Shown: one piece after another, positions 16,072-22,761 of the stretch
How positions within the stretch are numbered: position 1 is the stretch's first letter
How the letters are laid out: every line of letters begins with the position of its first letter
Assembly: GCA_002348265.1 (NCBI GenBank)
Contig: DEAT01000067.1
Location: 1-22,761 of the forward strand
Direction: 5' to 3'
Length of the DNA stretch: 22,761 bases
DNA from: Gemmatimonadales bacterium UBA2975
GTDB lineage: Bacteria > Gemmatimonadota > Gemmatimonadetes > Longimicrobiales > Gaopeijiaceae
Made by a program: the position numbers and the translations under genes
Notes under the pieces: model-generated
What the model was told of the DNA's origin: nothing
Database searches by the model: none
The model's input: only the letters and a program-made list of their open reading frames with translations

Positions 16072-16455
16072 CTAGCCCGCGGATGAATCAAGCCAACTGG
16101 TTTCGGTTCCCACGTTAATCGCGAGATGGGCCCCGGGACCATCTGAGGCAGCGCCATGCCAATGCTCAAGCCCCGCCTCAATTACCACCACGTCACCCGG
16201 ATCAAGTACGAGCTCGTCACCCGCTCTATCCATCACAATGCATCGTCCACTGAGGCCGAAGAGTAGCTGTGTATCGTTATGTGTGTGCCAATTCGTTCGA
16301 GCGCCACTTTCGAATGATACTCGATAGAGCCTGACCGACTCGTCGTCTTCACGACCAAGCAGCCTCTGCATTGTAGCAGGCAATACGAAGTTCTTGGGGT
16401 CAGCTGGCTTATGAGGTAGTGAGGCCCCACTGATGTGCTTCATCGGCATTGCCAC
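16072..16455 (-). CDS. Single-domain cupin protein
   Basis: A 127-residue small beta-barrel protein. Cupin motif 1 is G51-x5-H57-T-H59-x3-Q63-x6-G70, and motif 2 begins PGDVVV (86-91) with H98 near its end. The metal site would be His-His-Gln-His, with Gln in place of the usual Glu, a variant found in some cupins. The likely role is a small-molecule dioxygenase, isomerase or sensor; the substrate is unknown. The start is uncertain: GTG at 16455 and ATGs at 16449 and 16443 are all in frame and none has a strong Shine-Dalgarno. It is first in a tight run with the cyclophilin-like, mmuM and DksA-like genes, 78 bases after the creatininase-like gene. Confidence 0.87.
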   Translation of the reverse strand: MAMPMKHISGASLPHKPADPKNFVLPATMQRLLGREDDESVRLYRVSFESGARTNWHTHNDTQLLFGLSGRCIVMDRAGDELVLDPGDVVVIEAGLEHWHGAASDGPGAHLAINVGTETSWLDSSAG

Positions 16456-16533
16456 ATCTCGAGTTCAAGTGTCCGGTGCGATCGAACTTTTAATGAAAGA
16501 ACGCATGGCATTACACGACTCTCACGGCACACG

Positions 16534-17397
16534 CTAACTAGAGCCCCTAGCCGCAATCGACTCCCGGATCGCACGCGCAGTTATCTCGGCCCTATACTCG
16601 ACTAATCGTTGACCGTTTTCTACGGTCTGCTCAAGGGGATTAAGGTCGACCCCATTGATACTGAAGAGTCCTGCCTCGATACGCTGCCGCGCTCGGATTC
16701 GCTCTGGATCAGTAGTCGAGATGATGGAAGAGTAGTGGTAGTCATCGTGATACTCGTTACGTGTCGCGACACAATTGTCAGGCTGCTGGAAGATGCCCAA
16801 CTCCTCCTTTAGAAAGTCGCAGCTGTACATATCCTCCGTGTAGTACTCAGGTATGAAGTGCACAGTCGCCGGGCCGTCGGCCCAGCGCTCATTCAGTGAA
16901 GCAGTCACGTTTTCCATCCCTCGCACGTTTCCGCCACTGTCCCCAATTAAGACAATGTCTCTAAATCCATGTGCTTCCAGAGATGCCACAACATCCGTCA
17001 GCAGCGCCTCGAACGTTTCTTGTCGCACGGAGATCGTAGCGTGATACCGCATGTGACCACTCGGCGGATCAATGCCACCTTCCGGAACGAACTTCACTAT
17101 CGGAGCCACCAGCGCATTCCCCAGTTGCTCAGCAATCGCTTTAGTCGTCGCACTTAGAACAAAATTGTGCTTTCCCGAAGCGACATAGGGCCCGTTCTGC
17201 TCCACGCCTCCGGTCGCCACAATTGCTGTGGTCATACCACCAAGCAAGGCGTCACGTACTTCCATCCAAGTCATTTCTTCTATGAAAACTGTTTCAGTGC
17301 CCGGGATAGGGCGTGGGGCGTCTAGGTCCTGTGCCTCGACGGGCTCAGTCACACTGACGACAGCGGCCACAGCAGCAACAGCAAGGCAAACACGCAT
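16534..17397 (-). CDS. Secreted creatininase-family protein with altered metal ligands
   Basis: A member of the creatinine amidohydrolase fold family (287 residues from the chosen ATG), exported by a signal peptide ending about Ala22 (PVEAQD). The family core is recognisable: GGVEQNGPY (63-71), GKHN (75-78), GHMRYHATIS (114-123) and DIVLIGDSGGN (147-157). Canonical members carry E-x-H, then Asp, and later NGHGGN or NGHYEN as metal ligands. Here the equivalents read E66, N68, H77 and GDSGGN, so several ligands differ. An amidohydrolase function should not be assumed. The frame opens at 17442, but GAGGTG five bases before the ATG at 17397 and the signal peptide support the shorter start. It is divergent from the translocase-like gene. 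Confidence 0.85.
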   Translation of the reverse strand: MRVCLAVAAVAAVVSVTEPVEAQDLDAPRPIPGTETVFIEEMTWMEVRDALLGGMTTAIVATGGVEQNGPYVASGKHNFVLSATTKAIAEQLGNALVAPIVKFVPEGGIDPPSGHMRYHATISVRQETFEALLTDVVASLEAHGFRDIVLIGDSGGNVRGMENVTASLNERWADGPATVHFIPEYYTEDMYSCDFLKEELGIFQQPDNCVATRNEYHDDYHYSSIISTTDPERIRARQRIEAGLFSINGVDLNPLEQTVENGQRLVEYRAEITARAIRESIAARGSS

Positions 17398-17591
17398 AAA
17401 CACACCTCGGATAGAATCGAACAGTTGGGCACACTGCCCCATCTGGCCAAGGTCGGCAAGTCTCCCCGCCTAAAGGCTCACTGCTGGCCCAAGAGGTGAC
17501 TGCCTCGATAACTATCAAGCGCGCATTAGATACTTACCATAGTTTCAACTTGACCGGACCTGGGTGATCCAAACCTGCCTGGAGTGTTGAC
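17398..17591. other. Divergent intergenic region (194 bases)
   Basis: It must contain promoters for the creatininase-like gene (left) and the translocase-like gene (right). I could not find a convincing -35/-10 pair in either direction. The visible start signals are GAGGTG before 17397 on the minus strand and GGAG (17581-17584) seven bases before the TTG at 17592 on the plus strand. No RNA gene or small protein is apparent. Confidence 0.6.
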
Positions 17592-18944
17592 TTGACTCAC
17601 CGATTGGCGCGGGCCCTCAACATGAAAGAGGGAGAGCTCCCGCTGGCCCTCCTCGCCGTAGGATTCCACTTCTGCGTGTTATGTGGGTACTTCTTCCTCC
17701 GGCCAGTCCGAGATGCCATGGGCGTTTCACGGGGCATGAGTGATCTGCGGTGGCTCTTCGTCGTTACCTCAATCGTGTCTCTAGCACTAGTCCTTGCCTT
17801 CGGCGGGGTCGTAGCACGTACCAACCGACGTCGATTCATCCCAATCGCATACCTCTTCGTGATCGTGTGCCTCCTCGCCTTCTCAGGTCTATTGGTATGG
17901 GACGGGTTGGCCGGTGGAGGACTGATTGGATCCGATACTGAAACGGTGATGGCCCGTGGGATCGGGTACTCGTTTTATGTATGGCTGAGTGCGATCAACC
18001 TTTTCACCACTAGCATATTCTGGGCCTTCATGGTCGACGTATTCGACGTCGACCAGGGTAAACGGATGTTCGCCTTTATAGGGATCGGGGGAACACTCGG
18101 CGCGCTAGTAGGCGGCACCGCGACAACAGCTATTAGCAGTATGACAACGTCCGTGTTTCTTCCAGCCGGCCTGATGCTCCTCGGCGCAGCATTCTTCGCC
18201 GTAGGCATAATCATGATGCTCACTCTCGACCGACTCGCGCTTGCGTCATCCAAGTCTCGTTTGTCAAACAAGAGCTCGGCACCTCTAGCTTCGAACAATC
18301 TTGAGGGCAGAACGATCGGCGGAACATTCTGGGGCGGCTTGCGAGCAGTCATAAGTTCACCATACCTGCTTGGCATCGGTGTCTGGATCGTCTTCATGGC
18401 GACCTCGAACACTATGATTTATTTCACCCAAGCAAACATCGTTCTCGGGGAAGCGGACACGTTCAGTCAACGAGTCGCAGGTTTCGCCCTGTTCGATGCC
18501 CTTGCTCAGTTCGTGACACTGCTTACCCAGATGTTCATTACCACGCATCTCATCCGGCGCATGGGTATCGGATGGACTCTGGCGATCCTCCCGCTGGTCA
18601 CCATGGTAGGCTTTGCAATCCTATCAGTATGGACTGTGTATGGTGTCATGGCCGTATTCCAGGCCGTCCACCGGGCAACCCGGTACGCGGTATCAAGACC
18701 GTCCCGAGAAACGCTTTTCAGCGTCATCCCGCCGGCCGACAAGTATAAGGCGAAGCCGGTTGTCGACGTGTTCCTCTATCGTGGTGGGGATGTAGCAGGC
18801 GTTGGGGTAGATGGAATGTTCGCGGCAATGGGCTTTACCTTGCCGATGGTGGCGATGGCAACCGCTCCGATCGCAGGTATTTGGGGGCTACTGTCGGTGA
18901 CACTCGGCCGAGCCCAACAGAATCTGACGCGGGAAAAGTTATAA
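17592..18944 (+). CDS. ATP/ADP-translocase-like (NTP transporter / MFS-like) membrane protein
   Basis: A polytopic inner-membrane carrier of 450 residues with about 12 hydrophobic segments, including YFFLRPVRDAMGV (33-45), VVARTNRRRFIPIAYLF (about 74-90), SIFWAFMVDVFDVDQGKRMF (about 141-160) and GGTLGALVGG. This pattern fits the nucleotide-exchange (ATP:ADP antiporter-like) family as found in free-living bacteria. True nucleotide transport is documented mainly in obligate intracellular bacteria and plastids, so the substrate here is unknown. It begins with TTG after GGAG at seven bases; an ATG at codon 11 is an alternative. It forms a single-gene unit, divergent from the creatininase-like gene and convergent with the epimerase across 35 bases. 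Confidence 0.83.
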   Translation: MTHRLARALNMKEGELPLALLAVGFHFCVLCGYFFLRPVRDAMGVSRGMSDLRWLFVVTSIVSLALVLAFGGVVARTNRRRFIPIAYLFVIVCLLAFSGLLVWDGLAGGGLIGSDTETVMARGIGYSFYVWLSAINLFTTSIFWAFMVDVFDVDQGKRMFAFIGIGGTLGALVGGTATTAISSMTTSVFLPAGLMLLGAAFFAVGIIMMLTLDRLALASSKSRLSNKSSAPLASNNLEGRTIGGTFWGGLRAVISSPYLLGIGVWIVFMATSNTMIYFTQANIVLGEADTFSQRVAGFALFDALAQFVTLLTQMFITTHLIRRMGIGWTLAILPLVTMVGFAILSVWTVYGVMAVFQAVHRATRYAVSRPSRETLFSVIPPADKYKAKPVVDVFLYRGGDVAGVGVDGMFAAMGFTLPMVAMATAPIAGIWGLLSVTLGRAQQNLTREKL

Positions 18945-18979
18945 ACCGGTAACGCCACCATCAGCTGATTAATCTGACT

Positions 18980-20134
18980 TCAACCCTGCAGCGCGCTCCA
19001 AGCATCCAGAAGTTCGCGCTCACGCTGCCGGCTCATACCAAAACGCCGATTCGCTCGCTCGGACGTGGGCCTCGCCTTATCCCACTCCAGAGTGTCCTTA
19101 GCAGTTTCTACTAGCGGCCGAAACGTCAATCCCGAAAAAACAGCGTCACTGACATCCACAAACATCAGAGGGTCTCCAGGAATCCAAGCAGGAAGGTCCT
19201 GCCAGGGGGATACTCCCTGCGCCTCCAGAAATGACTCCGGGATCCAAGTCAACTCATGTGGCGTCTCGGTCGCTCGACCGATCTTATCAAGCATTGAGCC
19301 CATCGACATTCGCTCGGCCGGCCCTGTAGCATTGAAATTCCCAACCGTCCGATTCTCAGCCAGCCGCACAATCCACTCAGTTAAATCACGTTGATCAATG
19401 ACCTGGTTCGCGTGATCCGGGTTTCCCGGTGCTAGCACTCGCCCTCCCTCGTCAAGTCGAACAGGCCAATAGGTAAAGCGGTCCGTCATATCTCCGGGAC
19501 CCGCAATCAGGCCCGGGCGGACAACTGTCGCTCGCCCAGGGAAAGCGGCGTGGACTATGTTCTCACTCAAGGTCTTCATTAGGCCGTAGGGTGCGTCATC
19601 ACCGTCTTTCCAGCCTTGGGGTGGCTCAATGCGCTGATAATCCTCGTCGACCAGCGGCTCGAACATGATCTCGCTCGCTCGCTCCCAGCCGAAGCCCTGC
19701 AGCGCATATGCAGAGATGGACGAGACAAAGACATACTGCTGAGCAGCGCCCGCCAGTAGCTCCGTGCTTTTCTGCACCCACCTGTAGTCTTGCGCGTTGT
19801 TATCAAGAACGACATCCCACACCCGCCCCTCCAAGGCATCATGGTCATCGTTCCTATCACCTTGGAGCCGTTCAACACTTTCGGGGAGGTCGATCTCTCG
19901 CTGTCCACGGGTGAAGATGCTGACACTGTGACCCCGTTCGACAGCATAGCTAACCATGTGCGGACCAATGAACCCGGTACCACCTAGGATCAGGATACGG
20001 AGCGGTAGTCTTGGCGACTCACCCTGGCCGCTGTCACCAATATGTTCTCCAGTACACGCGGTGTTAGCACCCAGAGCCAGTCCTGTACCCACAACTCCGG
20101 TCGTTCGGACGAAGTCTCTGCGCGTCGGCGACAT
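18980..20134 (-). CDS. Tat-exported NAD(P)-dependent epimerase/dehydratase-like protein
   Basis: An extended short-chain dehydrogenase/reductase-like protein of 384 residues. A twin-arginine signal (RRDFVR, 5-10) precedes a hydrophobic stretch ending near ANTAC (23-27). A Tat lipoprotein is possible, but the lipobox is poor. The Rossmann motif GGTGFIG is at 51-57, and the catalytic candidates are S139 or S141, Y183 and K187 (YGLMK). The Tat route implies export after folding, plausibly with its nucleotide bound. The substrate is unknown, possibly a sugar derivative. The ATG follows AGGGA at eight bases. It is downstream of the outer-membrane protein gene (75-base gap), perhaps in the same transcript. 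Confidence 0.88.
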   Translation of the reverse strand: MSPTRRDFVRTTGVVGTGLALGANTACTGEHIGDSGQGESPRLPLRILILGGTGFIGPHMVSYAVERGHSVSIFTRGQREIDLPESVERLQGDRNDDHDALEGRVWDVVLDNNAQDYRWVQKSTELLAGAAQQYVFVSSISAYALQGFGWERASEIMFEPLVDEDYQRIEPPQGWKDGDDAPYGLMKTLSENIVHAAFPGRATVVRPGLIAGPGDMTDRFTYWPVRLDEGGRVLAPGNPDHANQVIDQRDLTEWIVRLAENRTVGNFNATGPAERMSMGSMLDKIGRATETPHELTWIPESFLEAQGVSPWQDLPAWIPGDPLMFVDVSDAVFSGLTFRPLVETAKDTLEWDKARPTSERANRRFGMSRQRERELLDAWSALQG

Positions 20135-20209
20135 CGTAGCGTCCCTAATTGTCGTAGTCTGATTTTACGCCAATAACCATGCCCGACCTCAATAGGGCTG
20201 GCAAGCTAT

Positions 20210-20845
20210 TCAGCGGCTCAAAGTTCGTCCGAGTCTCAAGACAACACCTGATGAGCGGTTCTTAGCTGATACGAAGTCACCACTGTATGCGTCTCCTAAA
20301 CCTTCAAAGACACGTGCCTCGATCTCTGCGTGGAACGAAGATGGAAGCGTAGCTTCTAATCCCACACCAACTCCTGCGCCGAACACCTGAGCGACCTCTT
20401 TAAAACCAAGACCCAGTTCAGGGCTGAACCGGTTCCTAAGAACCACATCGATCACTGGGCCCGCTGCTGCAAACACCTCAACCAATCCTAGTCGGGCTGA
20501 AAAACGTGGCTGGACAGCAACAGTCAAGTAATCTGTCCGAGCTTCCCCGATCAGTTCGTCCCCTCTCAAATCCCCCACGACGCTGCCGCCTCTCTGGGTC
20601 CACATGAATTCAGCACGCATCTTGAACCAGGGGACCAAAGTCCCCGCATTCAGAAAACCACCTACTTGAAGGCCCCCGACCTTCTCTGTCTGATACTCCG
20701 AACTCCAGACCTGTTCATTCGTCACCCGACCCGCAACCACACCCGCGATCGAACTCGATGTCTGCGCATTTACAACCGCTGGACTCCCGCTGAGTGCTAC
20801 CGCGAGAAGTCCTATGACCGCAGGACACTGGGGACCCAGCCTCAC
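20210..20845 (-). CDS. Small outer-membrane beta-barrel protein
   Basis: A 211-residue protein with a signal peptide (cleavage about VVNAQ, residue 28). Many alternating hydrophobic/polar strands follow, such as VGGLQVGGFLNAG, MRAEFMWTQRGG, YLTVAVQPRFSARLG and HAEIEARVFEGLG. The strands and turns suggest an eight-stranded PorT/OmpX-like barrel, and the last residues (VVLRLGRTLSR) form the closing strand. It lacks the common C-terminal Phe/Trp. The GTG start has GGAG and GAG upstream. It lies 46 bases after the DUF3500 gene. No specific function can be assigned. Confidence 0.75.
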   Translation of the reverse strand: MRLGPQCPAVIGLLAVALSGSPAVVNAQTSSSIAGVVAGRVTNEQVWSSEYQTEKVGGLQVGGFLNAGTLVPWFKMRAEFMWTQRGGSVVGDLRGDELIGEARTDYLTVAVQPRFSARLGLVEVFAAAGPVIDVVLRNRFSPELGLGFKEVAQVFGAGVGVGLEATLPSSFHAEIEARVFEGLGDAYSGDFVSAKNRSSGVVLRLGRTLSR

Positions 20846-20891
20846 TAGCTCAAAGCTCCAAAGACAGCAATCAGGGGAAAGTTCCTAAGCA

Positions 20892-21935
20892 TCACTGATG
20901 AGGGACTGTATTCCGGTGCTCACGGAGAAAATCACGACCGAAGTCACCATCGAACTCTCGCCAAACTGAATGAATGTGATTGGCACCGTTCTGCGTGTTG
21001 TCGTATTCAATCAGGAACGTGGCTCCCTGAACTCGATAGTAATGTGGCTGACCCGGCTCTATGCTCCCAGCCCATGCAAAACGGATACCGCCCGTGTCAC
21101 TACCGAGCAAGCGGCTCCGGCGGTGCTCAGCGATTTCGTCAGACACCACCGAAAGATAGACGTCAACAAGCTCGAAAAGCATCCGTCTCTGAGACTCTCC
21201 GAGGTCACTCACTTGAATTCCGATCGGCTCGAACGGACGAATGTTAAGATCGGCCGACGTTAGTATATCACGGGGCGCAATGACATCGATTACCGCCTTC
21301 CTCTGCTGAGACGGATTCAGCGCTCGAACAAGATTCCGACCCGCATCCTCTCGATCCCCTAGCACACGGCGGCCAGCCTGAACGCCCCCTTTCACCTCGG
21401 CGGGATTCGCACCTAGGAAAGCGGGCGCCACCAAAGCGATTTCACCACCCACGATCGTGTAATGCAGCGAGATATGGTGCCCCTCAAATCGCCATCCCCA
21501 ATCTCCGTCATTGGAGGGCTTTCCAAACACACTGAACAGGTACTCATCTCGATCACGAGCAAACCTCTGTCCGCCCTCGAGCGCCAGTAACACGTCCTCG
21601 AGCTCCATGACTTGGGTAACGGTCATGTAGCCCTGTTGGCTGAGTCCCGACTTCAGCAGGTCATGCGCCCTCGCCCTCTGATTTTGATTGAGATCGGCGA
21701 TCATTACGCCCCTACGCTCGAACATCTCTACGGGGACGAAATGAAAACGCATCCGTTCTTCGTCTTTGAAATCAAAACTCATCAGCGATCTCTGATCTTC
21801 TGTCAAAGCTTCCAAAAACGAGCTCGCTGCTTCACTCATCCTTTCAACATCTTGAGATTCCTCCCAACGAGCGCCAACAAGTACGATCACCATTGAAAGA
21901 AAAAGACCCAAGAGAACGGAGCGGCGACAATTCAT
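20892..21935 (-). CDS. DUF3500-family protein, probably membrane-anchored or secreted
   Basis: A protein of unknown function, 347 residues from the chosen ATG. A hydrophobic N-terminus (VLLGLFLSMVIVLVG, 7-21) serves as signal peptide or anchor. The remainder matches the recalled DUF3500 landmarks in order: ALTEDQR near the start, LLKSGLSQQGY, VMELEDVLL, YLFSVFGKPS, WGWRFEGHHISLHYTI, FLGANPAEV, GRRVLGDRE, RFAWAGSIEPGQPHYYR, FLIEYDNTQNGANHIHSVWR and DFGRDFLREH. The HH and HIH histidines suggest a metal site or catalysis, which is inference. AAGGA lies eight bases before ATG 21935. A longer start at 21977 would overlap the upstream hydrolase. It belongs to the four-gene run with the hydrolase, barrel protein and epimerase. 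Confidence 0.87.
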   Translation of the reverse strand: MNCRRSVLLGLFLSMVIVLVGARWEESQDVERMSEAASSFLEALTEDQRSLMSFDFKDEERMRFHFVPVEMFERRGVMIADLNQNQRARAHDLLKSGLSQQGYMTVTQVMELEDVLLALEGGQRFARDRDEYLFSVFGKPSNDGDWGWRFEGHHISLHYTIVGGEIALVAPAFLGANPAEVKGGVQAGRRVLGDREDAGRNLVRALNPSQQRKAVIDVIAPRDILTSADLNIRPFEPIGIQVSDLGESQRRMLFELVDVYLSVVSDEIAEHRRSRLLGSDTGGIRFAWAGSIEPGQPHYYRVQGATFLIEYDNTQNGANHIHSVWREFDGDFGRDFLREHRNTVPHQ

Positions 21936-21960
21936 GATCTGGTCCTTAGTCAAAGCGCAG

Positions 21961-22761
21961 TCAGCGACTGTACCCACGGGTGACGGCTTGGGCTACTGAA
22001 TCCCAAGAATAAGCGTTTTGGATTCGACGACTCATCTCCTCAATCAAACCACTCCCACTGTCAGCGTTCGTCATAACCACAAACCCGTAACCCTTGGCAG
22101 TGTGAGCTAGAAGCCGCGCTCTGAAACCCCAGTTGCTTCCCCCATGACCGAAGTACCAGCCCTCGCCAATCTGACTTATCGAGAATCCGACGGCGTATGG
22201 CCCGACACCGACGGGCCGGAGCATCTCACCAACCAGACTCCGATCGAGCACCGCTCCCTCTCCACCTCGCACGGTTTTTTGCACATCGATGGCGAATCGC
22301 GCCAAATCAGACGGCGTCGTCCATAGGCCCGCGGCGGCCAATTCCGGGTACACATGCCATTTTGCCCCCTTGGGCTGGCCCTCCACGTCGTGCGCACGTG
22401 CTGCCCAGCGATCGTTCTCTTCCGATATTGGCTGTTCATAGGAGCTTCGCGACATCCCGATTGGGTCAAGTACATAGGTCGACATCAACTCTTCGAACGG
22501 CATACCCCGAGCCTCGCTCAATGCCAGCTCCATCAGCGTCACGCCACCGCCGGAATACTCGTAAAAAACTTGAGGCTCACGCTCCATAAAGACCGGTCCA
22601 ACATTAGAGAGCTCATGACCTTCTAGGATCTGGACTGTCGTCGGCAGGGGCACACCGGGCGCGTAACCAGGGAATCCGAAGCCATCGCCGAGACCCGAAG
22701 TATGGCTAGTCAAGCCACGCGGGGTGACCGGTCGCTCGTCGGTGAAGTCACCACCATCCAG
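21961..22761 (-). CDS. Serine beta-lactamase-like hydrolase (S12 family), N-terminus beyond window
   Basis: The final 266 residues of a class C beta-lactamase / D-aminopeptidase-type serine hydrolase. The frame is open to the right edge, so the gene is cut there. Codons for VTPRGLTSHTSGL near the edge match the family motif just after the nucleophile region. Further on are YSGGG (second motif, Gly in place of the usual Asn, a common variant) and HGGSNWGFR (the KTG-equivalent box). The SxxK nucleophile lies outside the window. The protein is probably exported, but its signal would also be outside. The stop is 25 bases before the DUF3500 start. Substrates of such proteins range from beta-lactams to peptides and esters and cannot be deduced here. 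Confidence 0.9.
   Translation of the reverse strand: MDGGDFTDERPVTPRGLTSHTSGLGDGFGFPGYAPGVPLPTTVQILEGHELSNVGPVFMEREPQVFYEYSGGGVTLMELALSEARGMPFEELMSTYVLDPIGMSRSSYEQPISEENDRWAARAHDVEGQPKGAKWHVYPELAAAGLWTTPSDLARFAIDVQKTVRGGEGAVLDRSLVGEMLRPVGVGPYAVGFSISQIGEGWYFGHGGSNWGFRARLLAHTAKGYGFVVMTNADSGSGLIEEMSRRIQNAYSWDSVAQAVTRGYSR

Noticed and set aside
18032..18060. Repeated GTCGAC-like words
   Set aside because: They encode the conserved VDVFDVDQG stretch of the transporter and are explained by coding.
1..22761. Phage-defence island, prophage, CRISPR array or transposon
   Set aside because: No nuclease-helicase sets, integrase, transposase, regular repeats or tRNA attachment site were seen. The single HTH protein is not enough evidence for a mobile element.

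Overview
The window looks like chromosomal core and near-core sequence from a free-living, Gram-negative-type heterotroph. Many predicted products carry export signals: Sec signal peptides, two lipoprotein signals and one Tat signal. The mix of exported S9 and M14 peptidases, Gemmatimonadota-style cyclophilin lipoproteins, a DUF3500 protein, an exported creatininase-like protein and a Tat-exported epimerase resembles marine or soil Gemmatimonadota. That placement is inferred from recalled family patterns, not from a marker-gene search. There is no rRNA, tRNA, CRISPR array, insertion sequence or prophage. No stretch without a gene exceeds 200 bases, and bases 1-100 before the first gene show nothing recognisable.

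Layout. Bases 101-6027 (+ strand) hold dnaE (replicative polymerase alpha subunit), an SRPBCC-fold protein and an ALDH7-type aldehyde dehydrogenase (lysine catabolism type). Bases 6124-10389 (- strand) hold a small two-module helix-turn-helix protein, msrA, an exported S9 peptidase whose stop overlaps the msrA start, and L-threonine aldolase. Bases 10547-11260 (+) hold a cyclophilin lipoprotein that ends at a textbook intrinsic terminator. Bases 11358-17397 (-) hold a very large exported M14 carboxypeptidase, then (read in the direction of transcription) an exported creatininase-family protein, a cupin, a second cyclophilin lipoprotein, a homocysteine S-methyltransferase and a DksA/TraR-type zinc-finger protein. 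The last four are tightly packed and look like an operon. Bases 17592-18944 (+) hold an ATP/ADP-translocase-like membrane carrier, divergent from the creatininase. Bases 18980-22761 (-) hold a second tight cluster: a serine beta-lactamase-like hydrolase (cut by the window edge), a DUF3500 protein, an outer-membrane beta-barrel protein and a Tat-exported NAD-type epimerase.

Taken together, the genes suggest a cell that degrades peptides and amino acids outside and inside the cytoplasm (S9, M14, threonine aldolase, ALDH7) and maintains envelope proteins (cyclophilins). MsrA adds repair of oxidised methionine, and MmuM makes methionine from homocysteine. Several starts were moved from the longest reading frame because a Shine-Dalgarno sequence, a stop/start overlap or a signal peptide points to an internal codon (msrA, S9, threonine aldolase, DksA-like, creatininase, DUF3500).

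I found no clear new multi-gene system. The observations most worth following up are the creatininase-like protein with replaced metal ligands, the free-standing two-module HTH protein, the diverged cyclophilin paralog pair, and the nucleotide-translocase-like carrier in an apparently free-living genome.
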